This document shows, piece after piece, positions 27,001-40,400 of a DNA stretch of 64,000 bases. The DNA is from Dirofilaria immitis (taxonomy: Eukaryota > Nematoda > Chromadorea > Rhabditida > Onchocercidae), in NCBI GenBank assembly GCA_024305405.1, contig JAKNDB010000026.1, positions 1 through 64,000 of the forward strand, read 5' to 3'. A program made the translations under genes and the position numbers. Position 1 is the first letter of the stretch. Each line of letters begins with the position of its first letter. Below the pieces are notes generated by a model. That model was given only the letters and a program-made list of their open reading frames with translations. It did not search any database and was not told where the DNA came from.

Positions 27001-29097
27001 AAAATTCCACAGAAATATCAAAATTAGAGATTTGCTATAAAATTTCCTATAACAACAATTTTTTAGTTGGTAGCATTTAAAACTCATAGATACCTTTCCT
27101 TTTGCAATCTTTGCACCATGCAAACGAGCTCGAATAAGGCCAGATCGTTCTGGTAAATGAATGAGATGAAAAGGAAGTGCAAATCGTTTGATGTATAAAT
27201 CAAGAGGCTTTCGTAAATATGCTAAAATTTGAAAAATTAATCCATGAAAATTAGCAGATTAGCACTTAGAAATAAGTTTAAACTTTAAAATTTGTTACAG
27301 TAACATGATTATGCGGTCATTTATTTTAAATTTTAATAATGTCTGACTTAACATATAATCATTTAATCCATTAATCTGTTACTATCTGATTTCAGTTCTC
27401 AATTTACTTCAATTAATAACATGATGAATGAATAAAAGCACTAACTTCGATTCGATAGGTCATCGATAAGAATAACTTCTTTAATTAAAGAAAGAGGACT
27501 TCGATTTATAACAGAATGTATTGTGCGAAGAAGTGTACTCCATGCTTCATTATGAAAAACAATTATTATGGATACCTTCGGTAAACTGGTCATATCGTAT
27601 CTTCGTGCAGCTTTGCGACATCTAAATTAGTATAAATCAATTTGTTGATCCAAATTTTCATTTATTATAATCAATTAAAAATTTAATTAATGATACAACA
27701 TCAATCATCATAACAAAAACAGTTATCAATGAAAATTTGCAAAAATTTATTTTTCTGTTATACGTAGAATCAATTTTTCAAACGCATTAGTGAATTGATA
27801 GAATAAATTTTAATGCTGATTATTATAATAATAAATGTTTCGCTAATAAATCCAATCACTACAACGTTAATCGTTTGCCACTGCCAAATAATATCATTCT
27901 ATTATTTAACATCATAACTAACTTTGATGATCGATAATCGGGAAGTGTTCTATTGATAGATATCATATCAGAAGCCATTACATCAAATTGATTTTCCTTA
28001 AATTTCCGTGCTCGTTCTTCTTGTTGCGATGGATCGATAATTACTGCACTTCCCATTTCACCTGGCCCATTTCTTTCGAAAGTCAAATCTTAAATTTTAG
28101 AAAATTTTCAGAAACGTCAAAATATATATTTCTGCATGCTAATTTTATAAGAGAAAATTATTTTTATTCTAACATAAAGATTAAAAATTATATCTGCCTA
28201 AAAGGAAAAAAAAAAGAAGGTATTATTAGTTTTTAAAAAAATTTTTAAGAAAAAAATATTTTTATTGATATAATGAATAATCGTTCCATTAAAAATAAGA
28301 ACAAACGTTTTAGTAACATTTCCAATTCTTCCATTGCTTCACGATCAACAATATTATTTGATTGAGCCCTAAAATCATCTTCCGAACGACGGTCACCTCG
28401 CAACTTTATTGCAACTCTAAAATAAAAATTAAGCAAAATTTATATCATTGAATTATCAACATGTTAGTTTTCAAATTATCAATTATATACAATTATAAAT
28501 TTTAGTTTCGATAATGAATAAAAAGACGTTGAAAATTATGAAAATAATGAATTTAGAAATATAGGAAACTATTGGAATGTCTATAATTGTTTAATGTGAG
28601 AATAATAATGTTTTAAACTATAATCAATCAGCTAATTATAATCAATAAAATAAGAAATCATTTGATAATGATAAGGTTTTTATCATTCATTTAATAATGC
28701 TATTATAAATAGAATTAATGAAAAAGTTGAAAAATGAAATCTTTACTTCAAATAATTTGAAATAATTTTAGCAAAGATTAAAGGCTAATAAATAACTTTA
28801 TAAATCAATTAGTAATATCACTTAAGCATTTGATAATAAAGAAATTTATCTCGAGAAAAAATAAATAAGCAGAGAAAGAGCAAAAATAAATAAAACAAAT
28901 AGTAAAACCTAAAAATTAAAATTTGAAAAAAATGCTGGAATATTTACTTTTCAAAAAAAATAAATAAATATTACTTACTTTGAAGTTACTCTGCTATTAC
29001 CGGTATCAAGAAAATAAAATAATATGATTACATCAATCATCATCCATATTAGAGAAGTTAGCACAATTGCGCGACATACATCAACCCGTAAGCGCAT
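24056..29097 (-). CDS. gly-3: Polypeptide N-acetylgalactosaminyltransferase (GALNT1/GLY-3 type)
   Basis: Starts mucin-type O-glycosylation by moving GalNAc from UDP-GalNAc to Ser/Thr; a type II Golgi membrane enzyme. Thirteen exons, 5' to 3': 28979-29097, 28307-28416, 27923-28088, 27446-27621, 27094-27221, 26625-26822, 26410-26462, 26173-26290, 25709-25888, 25242-25380, 24899-24997, 24392-24526, 24056-24187; about 584 residues, normal for the family. The first exon gives an N-terminal anchor ([18 protein letters not shown]). The catalytic domain shows [12 protein letters not shown], the metal-binding DAH of LFLDAHVEV, and [13 protein letters not shown]. The C-terminal ricin-type lectin domain shows CLD, CLQ and QKW repeats. 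Exons 1-8 are clean. Single-base length changes break frame at 25814/25815 (before FPGGT), about 25336-25343 (before LRENLQC), 24480-24483 (one extra) and 24393-24396 (one missing). Exon 12 ends at a GC donor (AG|GCAAGT). The exon 2 donor is the least certain boundary. Confidence 0.92.
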
Positions 29098-29876
29098 CTG
29101 TCTCAAAAACAAAAACAAAAGAAACAAAAAATGCGAATCAATGATAATTTAAAGAAAATTGTTTACAAAAAAAAAACAAAAAAAACAAATTTATCGAAAT
29201 TGAAATATATAAAATTAAAATTAAAAATATAATATACATTTTACTAAAATAATACATACATACATACACATGCATACATTTTAAATTTAAACAATTAATT
29301 TCATTCTATTAATGTTTATTCATATAATTTAAATAAATTTATTATTGTTTTGAAACAAATAAAAAATAATAGAATTTTGCATTAAATGATTAAAGATTAG
29401 TAATAAATTATTTAAAAACGATTTAATAATTTTAATGAGAATAAATGAAATAACATTTAGTAATAGGATAAAATAAGTTTGAGTAATAGGACAAATTTTG
29501 ACGATGAATTTGATATGAAAATTTGATTACGCTAAAGAAATCCCATGAGAAGCCCATTAAAATCATAAAAGAAAAAAAATTCTTAATTAATCGATTCAAA
29601 ATGAACGATAATATTATAAGAATTTTTTAATTATAATAAAAATAATAGTGAAAGAGAGAAAAAGAAATTAAAAATATAATTATAAAAGGAAAAGTTTGTT
29701 TTAGATATTTTAAAATTTCAGAGATTATATTAAATAGATATGATAGTGTTTATTAAAATTATAATGTATTATGAAAGAAGGCAAAAATTTACATATTAAC
29801 ATAAGCAATCGTCATCCTTGAAAATTTTATTAAATAAATAAAAATTAAAAAAAACTCATTCTTACTGTAAAATTAG

Positions 29877-29921
<45 letters not shown>
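29877..29921. repeat. (TAA)n microsatellite
   Basis: About 15 uninterrupted TAA/AAT triplets. Confidence 0.95.
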
Positions 29922-29922
<1 letters not shown>

Positions 29923-32900
29923 TTTTTATTGAAGCAAAAACTGATATGATAATCACCATATCATCATATTATCTTTCATTTTATCTGAAGAATATTATCG
30001 AAATTACAATTTCGATTATAACAATATATGTACGTATCATTGAATATATTTATCTATTAAAGTTATTATTGTGAAATTTTCCCTCTTTTATTTATTTAAT
30101 TAATTCGATTTTTAAAAATGAATTATTTAAAATATGCTTGAGAAATATTTACTTATAATTGATAATAAATATTCAAAAATATATCCGATTGATTAATTCA
30201 TTAAATTAGCTTTTTTAGAAATTTTTTTCCTAAACTTAATCTATTAATTTCATTTAAAAGAAAGAAAAAAATTGCTTCTTTTCGATAAAAATAAAATGAT
30301 CAAATTTATTTTATTAAAATTTATTTAAATAAAATTTTCAATTTCTTTTTTTCTGATAAAATAAGAAAAAGATTTAGAAAAAAAAATATGCTATTAAAAA
30401 TGATTCATTTAAATGGGAAGTATTAAGAATGGATTAAAATGAAAGCACTATCATTTCATACTTTCGTTTTCGTTTTACAATTCAAAATTATGAACGACCT
30501 TACGATGATTGACAAAAAAAGCAATCAATTCATTTTATTCCGCATAACTAATCCCTTCCGCATTTACTCGAATATTAAGTTTCTCTCAAAAAATTTAGTT
30601 GTAATCTTTAGTCAATAGAAATGGAAGAAAAAAAAGGAATAAATGGTAACATAATTGGATTTTAAGAAAAGTAAATATATAAAATATAAATGAAAAAAAA
30701 AGAAATTAAAGAAAGAAACTAAATGTAAGCGATTATTTTTAAAATCAATAAATCGCTAACAAAAATATGGCAATATTTTTAAATGTAAATTTCAATGATA
30801 AATTAAACTTTATTGTTATTGTTATTAGAAAAAATAAACAATGAAAGATATCATAATTTCATCTTCAAGCATAGAATTGAGAAATTGTAAAATTTTTTCG
30901 AATTACAAAGCTTATTTTTGAGATAAATTAAGAGGTGGCACAATAAAAAAATTATGAAAATGAAATAACTACCTTGAAATAGGCAAAAGAATTATGAAAA
31001 ATTCGTTCACAATTATCTTATTAAACTTGTTCAAATCAATTAAATGTAATGATATAATAATTAACTATCAATTAGTTAAAATGAATTCTCGAATATATGA
31101 TTGATGTTTCAATTTTCACTGTGACCACATTTATAATTATTTTGAGAGAAAACCACATTTATAATTATCGAGAGAAAAATATTTTTACAAAAATGTCATA
31201 AAATAAGGGATTATCCATGAAATATCTTTTAATATCACTATTAATAAGCTTTCAATTATTATTTATATCAATAATCAAAATTATATATGATATTAACAAT
31301 ATCATATGTTAAATGATTAAATGTTAATATTTAAATTAATTGTTTCAGTTATTGAAAGTAATTTAAAAATAACATTCTATTCATGAACTTACTGATTATC
31401 TTATCAAAATCAATTCAATAAATTTAAAAGATATCATTTAGGATTAAATAAAATTTCTCAATAAAAATGAATTAAAATAAAGAAAATCATCTTAGACTGT
31501 ATCAGTTAGAATATTTAAAAAAAAAAACAAAAACAAAAACAAAAAGTAATAATAGGCGATATATTTATTATTGTTATTACAAAATAAGAATTAGATAAAG
31601 AAGATTTTAATTCTTGAATATTTATTACAAAATTTTTAAGCTGAAAAAAAAGAAAAATAGAATTGATAAGATATATAAGTATAGGCATGATTAATTCGAT
31701 ATTAGATACAATTAAAATAATATTATCTCAAATTATCAATAATTAAATTACTAATATTATTGTAAATAATATATGAATTACATATCAATTTCAGCTATTA
31801 TTTTATGCATAAATAAATGAGGGAAAAAAAGCTAATTAAAAAAAAACAAAATAAAAATAAATAAACTAAAATTAGTTTCGAATGAATATGTTGCAATTCG
31901 TATTCAGATAGCAAATTTATGCATAAATAAGCAATAATAAGCAATTGATTTATATCGATCATTCAACAGTAACAACAAATACAATAATAAACTGATTTCA
32001 ATAATAAACTCATTTCAATTTTCAAAAAAAAAAAAATCAAATATTTGTCATCACTGCAAATTATTATAAAAATGTTAATTAAACAAAAATTGAAAGGTTA
32101 AAAAAATCGATTGCTTTGCAAATCATTTCAAAATGTAAAATTGAAAGATTGAAAAATCGATAAAAAAAATTATGAAAAAAGAATAAATTTTTGGGAAAAA
32201 TTATTATCCATAAATTAAGCATAGATAAGCTAATTTGCCTCTAATAATCCATCTACTAATATTACTAAGGCAAAAATTTCAAATCCCTCCTTCTTCTACC
32301 TGTTTGTCTTATCTTAAATTGAAATTCGCAAAATGATTAATATTTTCTGATCTATTTATTTATCATTGTAAATTATATCTCTCCATATTTGTAAATTATT
32401 CAAAAATGTAAATTTAAAAAAAAAAGAAAAGAAGAATCTGACTAATAAATATTATATTCTTTTGCCTTAATATTTACTATTTATTGATTACTATTATCAT
32501 TATTGATTATTTTATTTACTAATAAATATAAAAATTAAATGAGCATAGTATGAAAATATTTGATTAATTTAATTTCGAAAAGAAATAAACAAAAATTATT
32601 GAAGGCAAGCAATGATAAAAAAAACTTTTTTCAGTAACAAAAATTTAAGGCACATAAGATGAGTTTAAGTAATGTTTAAAATACAAACATATCATGTATA
32701 AATATATATGCATAAATAATTGAACAAACGAATAATAGTTTTGCAACAATTATCAATTAACATTTATAAATGATAATTGATATAAAATTTGTTAAAAATA
32801 CGTAAGCAAATTGATTGAATAAAATTTAATTCAAGATTTAAAAATCTTTTTTTTAAATTTATATAAATGCTTAAATATATTTTACAACGATGAAAATTAA

Positions 32901-33325
32901 ATTTAAAAAAAAACGAATTGGATTTTGTTAAATAAAAAATGAAAAAAAGCTGACGAAATATAAACGCTTTTTTTTAATAAAATTATTATTCTCAAAATGT
33001 ATTTAATATTAATTTAAAACAAATAATAATAAACATTTCAATAATTATTCAACAGATAAATAAACTAAAGCATAATAATATTATGTAACATTTCATTAAT
33101 TTGCATAATTAAACATAAATATATCGAATAAATAAAAATAAGCAATTATCATTTCCAATTATCATTTCATTTATTGAAAAAGAAACAAATCGTCAATAAA
33201 TGAGACAAACATTTGCATGTTATTTATAAATTTAAAAAAGATTAGAAATCTTAAAAATTTAGAAATCTGAAGAAGCAAAAAAATTAAAAATTTGAAAAAA
33301 ATTTTTCGCCATTTTCAAATTAAAA

Positions 33326-33525
33326 ATAATTAAATGATAAGATCAAATGATAATACAAAATTAAAATTAATTAAATAATAAGATCAAATGATAATACAAA
33401 ATTAAAATTAATTAAATGATAGAATCAAATGATAATATAAAACTAAAATTAATTAAATGATAGAATCAAATGATAATATAAAACTAAAATTAATTAAATG
33501 ATAAGATCAAATGATAATATAACAA
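33326..33525. repeat. 41-bp tandem repeat, five units
   Basis: The landmark ATCAAATGATAATA recurs near 33342, 33383, 33424, 33464 and 33506, a period of 40-42 bases. Units differ at a few positions. Confidence 0.85.
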
Positions 33526-34491
33526 TTTTGCATTTATATCAAAAATCGCAGTAATAAATCGTTAAAATTGTCTTTCTCAAAATCCATTTAAAATGAGAAG
33601 TATTAGAAATTTCTCGCAAAAAAAAAAATTTTTTTCATCTAGGAAATTAAATTATAAATTAATTAAAATTATTATCGAGAATATATCATAAGATTCGAGA
33701 GCAATTCTTAATAATAAATTGAATCATATCGACTTTATTTATTCTCTTACAAAATGATTCCGTCATTAGTAGGAAAAAGAAAAAAATAATCAGATTTAGC
33801 ATAAGTAGGATAGAATACGAAATAAGATTTTGATAATAATCTATCTTACTATTATCGTATAATACTTTATTATCATACAATCATACTCTATTCAATTAAC
33901 TTTTTATATCACAACACATTTACTACTCAACATTAATCAACATTATAATTCTCGAAAAGAGAGAGAGAGAGATAAGAAAGAGAAAGAAAGAGAAAAAGGA
34001 AAGAGAAAATAATCAATATGTTAATTCATACTACCAGTGCAAATATATAATGCACGTATTTCATTCTGAATTATGTATACACACAGAGAAGTAATAAACT
34101 ACAACAATTCTGTTCATAAATTTTTACGATTATTACTTTTAGATTTTTGAAATGGCTTAGAAATAATTGGAAAGTCCATTTCATTTCAGTTTTCCATTGA
34201 ATTATTAAAAAATTAAAACTTCCTCTTCAACATTTCTAATAATATCGCATACTCATATTATTATTAAAGCTTCGTTATAAAGAAAAAACTTTTTTTTGCA
34301 AAATTCATAAATTACACAATCATAAATCAATATCGAATATCACAATGCATATTAATATAGGATAATTACATGTATCGATGGTCAATTATCGTGTTAACAT
34401 TGAATGCAATCATGTTTCAGTAGCCATTCCATCATCATCATCATCCGAAATGATATGGTAATGTTGGCCATATAAAGAAGGATTATCATCA

Positions 34492-37400
34492 TTATATATG
34501 CTGAGCATATCCTTGTTCAATAATCATTTGACCAACATTATTACCATCCGCAAAAATATTTACTGTTGCAAATGGTACCACAATACAACCTGGTTCTTCA
34601 AATAATTCCCAATCACTGACCGGTTCTACTTCAACATGTTTTGCGCCAGTTAATATATTACATATTGCTGCTTGACCTTCACGACACCATATTTGACCAC
34701 CATTTTTCGGCTTAATTCCTGCTATCTGAAAAAATTCAAAAATGAATGTTCATATCTTTTCTTTATATTTAAAAAATAAGATACATATATTTTTGTTCTC
34801 ATTCCTAATGCCGTATCTCATTCCTAATACCGTATCTCATTCCTAGTACCATAATAAAAATAGATTTTTCTTGATTAATTGCAAAAAATTTTTATTAATA
34901 AAATATGATAATTTGATTATATATTGATAGTAATCAAATAAGAGCAACAAAATTAAGAAAATATCACCAATATTGGTGATATAACAATAATCGGTCAGGA
35001 ATAATATGAAGAAACATCAATTCAAGGAATCATTTATGTTATGAAAAAAATGCTTCTTGTAGCTAATTATCAAGAGAATCTTGATTAGTTAAGAGTTTGT
35101 TAATTGTTCAAATCAAAAACTGAATTACCTAAATAGCTTCTAGTGTATCAAAGAAATGTCACTTACTTTACACTTCGCCATCAAAATTTTCCGTAATCCA
35201 TTTGGAATTCTAAGATGACGTATATTTGATTTCCGAACAATGCCAAATGAGCCAATATCAACGGCATAAACACGGAAACAATCAGCATCAATAGTACTTG
35301 GACCAAGTAACCGTACACGATCCCAATTTGAATCTGGATGTAATTTTGCAGCATAAAAACGACCTGGTATTAATTCACTGAAAGGCGGTGGTGATGATTG
35401 CGCTAGAGAATCTCGCTTTACTGCACTAAGTATATAATCCGGGATTGGATCCTAAAATGAAAAAAATATATTTTTAAAATCTCATTGTTAAAATTATAAC
35501 TTAAAACTAAAAAGTCAATATGATTTTGAAAATATATTAAAGATATTAATTATTAGCTATGATGTAATTAATTAAGAAATTAAAGCAAAAAAAAAAGAAA
35601 CGTACAAACGAACACTGTCGTATACTGATATCATTGGCATCGAATACAGCCAAAATATGAGCAGCAAAACGTTTTTTCGGCATCTCATTTAACTCCATGG
35701 CAACTAATTCTACTTCTCCTGCGGATACTGGATATTGTGGTGGTATTACTTTTATTACATTTCTGCAACTTTAATCATAAAATTTTATCTTAAAAAAAAG
35801 CCGGTATATTTAATACGGATTATCTTATCTATTCTCGACAAATTTACTATTTCATCAAAGATGCTATTGTTTTCTTTATCAATAGAATAAATAAAATGTG
35901 TTACATAAAAGATACATATATATATTCCATCTAAAAATTTCATCACAATTTTCATTTCATAAATAATTTCCTATTTTGATACAATAAAAGTGAAGATAAA
36001 ATTTAAAAATTAAAACCTGAAAAATAAGCTTTATCCTATTGCTTATTTATTTTTTTTTTTTGAAAAGACAAGAATAATATTTCGAATTAATTAGGAAAAT
36101 TACAATCTGATGATAGTTTATGTGAAAATAATAATGAAGATAAAATTAAGCAATAATTTTTGAATTTGTTTACTGTAATCAAAATACCACAAACAATTTG
36201 CTTACTGTAATCAAAATATCATAAACAACTTGCTTATTGTAATCAAAATACCATAAACAATTTGCTTACTGTAATCAAAATACCATAAAAAAACTTTTCG
36301 TTAGAATAATCCTTAAAATTTCCTAATATCATAGATGAAACACTTACTGTTCTTGCTCTTTTCGATCTTCAATCCATACAATCGAACTTTGAACATTGTA
36401 TTTTACTAAGCAATTTTCCGTATATGCAGATATAAATCGTAGCTAAAAAGCTGAACGCACACAAGATATGTGATACACAAAATATTGTTCAATTCATTTT
36501 CTTTTTTTTCTTGTATTACTTTTAATTATTAGTATCCTTTAAAGCAAAACGATACTAAGATTTTTTAAAACTTTATCAGCAAATAAGTTTGTCAATAATA
36601 TTAATCAATACTATCAATAATTGATGGTGTATTTATTGATCTCATATATGATGCTAACTGATAATAATTCTATCAAATTTATTTATTTTTAAATTTTAAA
36701 ATTCTTAACTTAGTTTTTAAAAATTTCAAAAAAGCTATACCGGTAATGGAAGTTGAGTGTGACAAGCAGTTCGTAAAATACACAACGATGGAGCATTATC
36801 ATATTTTTTATCTAACGTAACGATAAACGCATAAATTGGATATATTCTTGGAAGCGCATATTCTGCACGAAGACGTCGCGTTGTTGCGTTTTTCGCATAC
36901 ATTATTCGACCATTATCCAATAATATGAAATATTCAGGAACCTATTGAAGAAAAAAAATTGCATCAAAAACTATCCATAATTAATAATAAATAAAATTGA
37001 TTTCCTATTATTAAAATAAATTATGGAATTTAATAAATAAAATACCATATTAAAGCAAATTTTTATCATCAAATTTCATTTGCTATTACAATGATAATTA
37101 AAGTGATAAAGGATTTATAATCAGTAACAAATATTCAAATTAATTTTTAGTTTCAAAATTTCAATTTCCAAATAGTTATAAATTTGATTGAACAACGAAA
37201 TTGATTGGAACCAAAATCAGTGAATGAAAAATTCTCCAGTTTTTACTCACTTTCAATAATGCTCGATACCAATGTCCATCTGATTCACGAATTGCATAAA
37301 TGCCACCAACTTCCGGTTCTGTTACTGGTTCACCAGAAGCTTGCTCTTCATAATACGAATCCATTGCTGATCGTAGTAGCTCGAAATTATTTTTGTACTA

Positions 37401-40400
37401 GCCAATTGTACATAGATATCCGTTGAATCATCATCGCATTTCATCACAATAACGCTTACCGTTGATGGACAAATAATCGGTTCAAATGATAATATGGATT
37501 TCATCTAAACTGATCCAAAAAAACATCAAACCATATGTCAAAACTATCATTAATATTTTTGTCAACAATTTCATATATTATTATCATCATTATCATTATA
37601 ATTACTAAGGAAATCTTCATCATACTGATAAAAGAACCTTATGAACACATATTCCGAATTTAATATTATCATATATTATTCAATCAATGAATGAATAATA
37701 AACAATTTTCTAATTTACTTGAAATCTTCACGATAATAAATTCCTACTATACTGGATACTTTTTTCACTTCGAGAAACATAATACGAAAACGAATGAGAC
37801 AAAATTAAGATCATCAGAAAAGTGATCAAATAACTACTGAATTGGTATAAGATGCAAAGATTAAAAATTTTTTTTTAAGAAAATTACCTGCTGTGCTAAT
37901 TCTCGATCAGTTAGCCTAATTCGAGCTGTTTCCTTTGATTTAGGTGATGCAAGTCCCTTCGTTATATCTAAATAAAAAGATTTTTGCATAATAAAATAAT
38001 AGAAATTATTTTTATAAAAAATTCGAATTAGAATTTAAGTCATTAATTACATTATTTTGGAGAAAAAAAGAAGTAACAGTTTTAAAGTTTAAAAGGTAAG
38101 AAATTGTATTATCTGTAAAATTGAAATGTTACAAATTATTGTCAAAATTAGGTCAACTCATTCATCTTCTAGTTATGATGATATATTTTGTGTAAACTAA
38201 CTAACAATACGAACAATATCAATCATCAAATCATTTCATTTAACTGATTCGATTATTGTTATTGTTACGAGAAAATTTATTGAATAAATATCTTGAATAA
38301 AACGAAATTTTCAATTCTTTCTTACAAATTGTATCTTATCATACGCTAGCAAACTTATCAGTATGCTTATTCATCGTCTAATTATGATGATGATATATTT
38401 TTGTGTAATCACTGTTTGTTAAGGCAAAAAAAATTATCGATGCTATAGCAAAATAAGTTAGATAGTATGCGAATAATAAATGATGCTTTATGCATTAAAA
38501 ATAAGAGAAACGAATAAAAAATTAAACAATGCAAATTGGAATTTAAAAATGAAAAATAGTAATTAGATATATGATTATTTTTTTCTTCATTTTCAATAAA
38601 TAGTAATAAATATTGATTCGATTTATCACATAGAAAAAAATATCTTTCAATGATTATTTTTGTTGTAGAAAAGAATCAAATTTGAAACAAAACTTTCTAA
38701 TCATTTCAACTTCTCCTATCTTATCAATTTTTTCTTTTAGTAAAAAAAAAAATGAAAAATTAAAGAAATATGTTTTATAAGATAGAATAAATAAATGTTT
38801 CAAGCAAAAATAATATAATTACTATCATCAACGAATAGCATATCTATGATTGGACAAATATATACGACAAAATCATCGTATACATCTATGATTAGACGAA
38901 TCATAATCCAAATCTATGATTAGACAAATATATACGACAAAATCATCGTATATATCTATGATTAGACGAATCATAATGCATATCTATTATAATGCATATC
39001 TATGATAAGACAAACGTAGACGAGTCATAATCCATATCTGTGATTAGAGAAATATATACGACTAAATCATCGTATATATCTATGATTAAACGAATCATAA
39101 TGCATATCTATGATCATTTTATACATTTATTCATAGATTTAATTGTAAAAAAAAAAAAAGAAATTAAATCATTTCATTTTCATTCTATCAAATTTATCAT
39201 ATATTCAAAATAGAATAGAATTGCTGTGAAACTTTACTAATTAATCGAATATTTAATGAAAATGATCAAATCATTTTCATTAAATATTTTTAGGATAAAT
39301 TTTTTTAATAAAAGTAAAAATAGTAAATTATATATTAATTATAATAAATTATCTATTAATGAGAAAAATTATATAAAATGAATTATTCGAAAATTTCTAC
39401 TAAATAAAAATTTTCGAATAAATAAATGAAAATGATAAACATACTTAATGAATTAGACGATGATTCAATAATAAGTGATGCTGCATCGCGTTGACGTGTA
39501 TAAACCATTACAATTGGACCACGATTAACAACTTCAAATTCTTCCGCAACTCTTATATGATCAAGCCAATTATTCGGAAGTAATGGTCCTAAGCCAGTCG
39601 TTTCATAGCTGTAAAAATTATTTAATTTTTATACATAAAATATATACATATATATAAATTTAGCATAGGTTTGTAATAATATAGAAGTGAGATAAAAATT
39701 TGCAAAAAAAAAAAACTTCTACATTGCAAATAAGAAAATTTGATGTATTGAAAATTATAAAAATGAATGATTAAAAATATATTATCAATAAAATTCATAA
39801 ATGTTAGATTAAATTATCAAAGGAATATTACTATCATTTGATAAACTTCTTTATACCTTTATCAATCGTTCTGATCTTTTTCATAATATCAAACGAGAAA
39901 ATATTCAATAATATCATTAATAACCCTATTCTTTTTTCTTTTTTTTCTTCAAAGGAACTAATTAGAAAGAATAAAGAAAAAAGAGTTTATCAGTTTTTAT
40001 CAAATTTAAACAACCTTTCTTTGTATATTTTTGCTAAATGCTCTACCATAACACCTGATGAAAAATTTGTCTTAATTAATTCATATAAGAGTTCGCGTAC
40101 TTCTTCCATTTCATCGCTTATATCCAAATCTGTACTATCTGTAAATTTTAATTTGAAAAGAAAAAAGAAAAAGCCGAAATAATAAAAATTAGTTACTTGT
40201 GAATATTTTTTATGATAAATTAAAAAAGGAAATTATCAGTAATTTATTCAATGCAATCAGTGATATTAAAAAAAAACTGAAACTATTGATTTGCTAGGCT
40301 AGATTAATATTTGATATTAAAAGAAAAAAACAAGAACTGCTGATCTGCTAGGCTAAATTGATACTAGCTAGGCTAGATTGATTATTTCAACGAATTTCAA

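Larger units (their letters stand above)
29098..34491. other. Gene-free AT desert
   Basis: 5.4 kb made almost wholly of A and T runs, with no open frame of quality and no splice-consistent exons. It separates the transferase start (right end of that gene) from the 3' end of the LOTUS-Tudor gene. It holds the TAA microsatellite and the 41-bp tandem repeat listed separately, and a GA-rich tract near 33956-34008. Confidence 0.7.
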
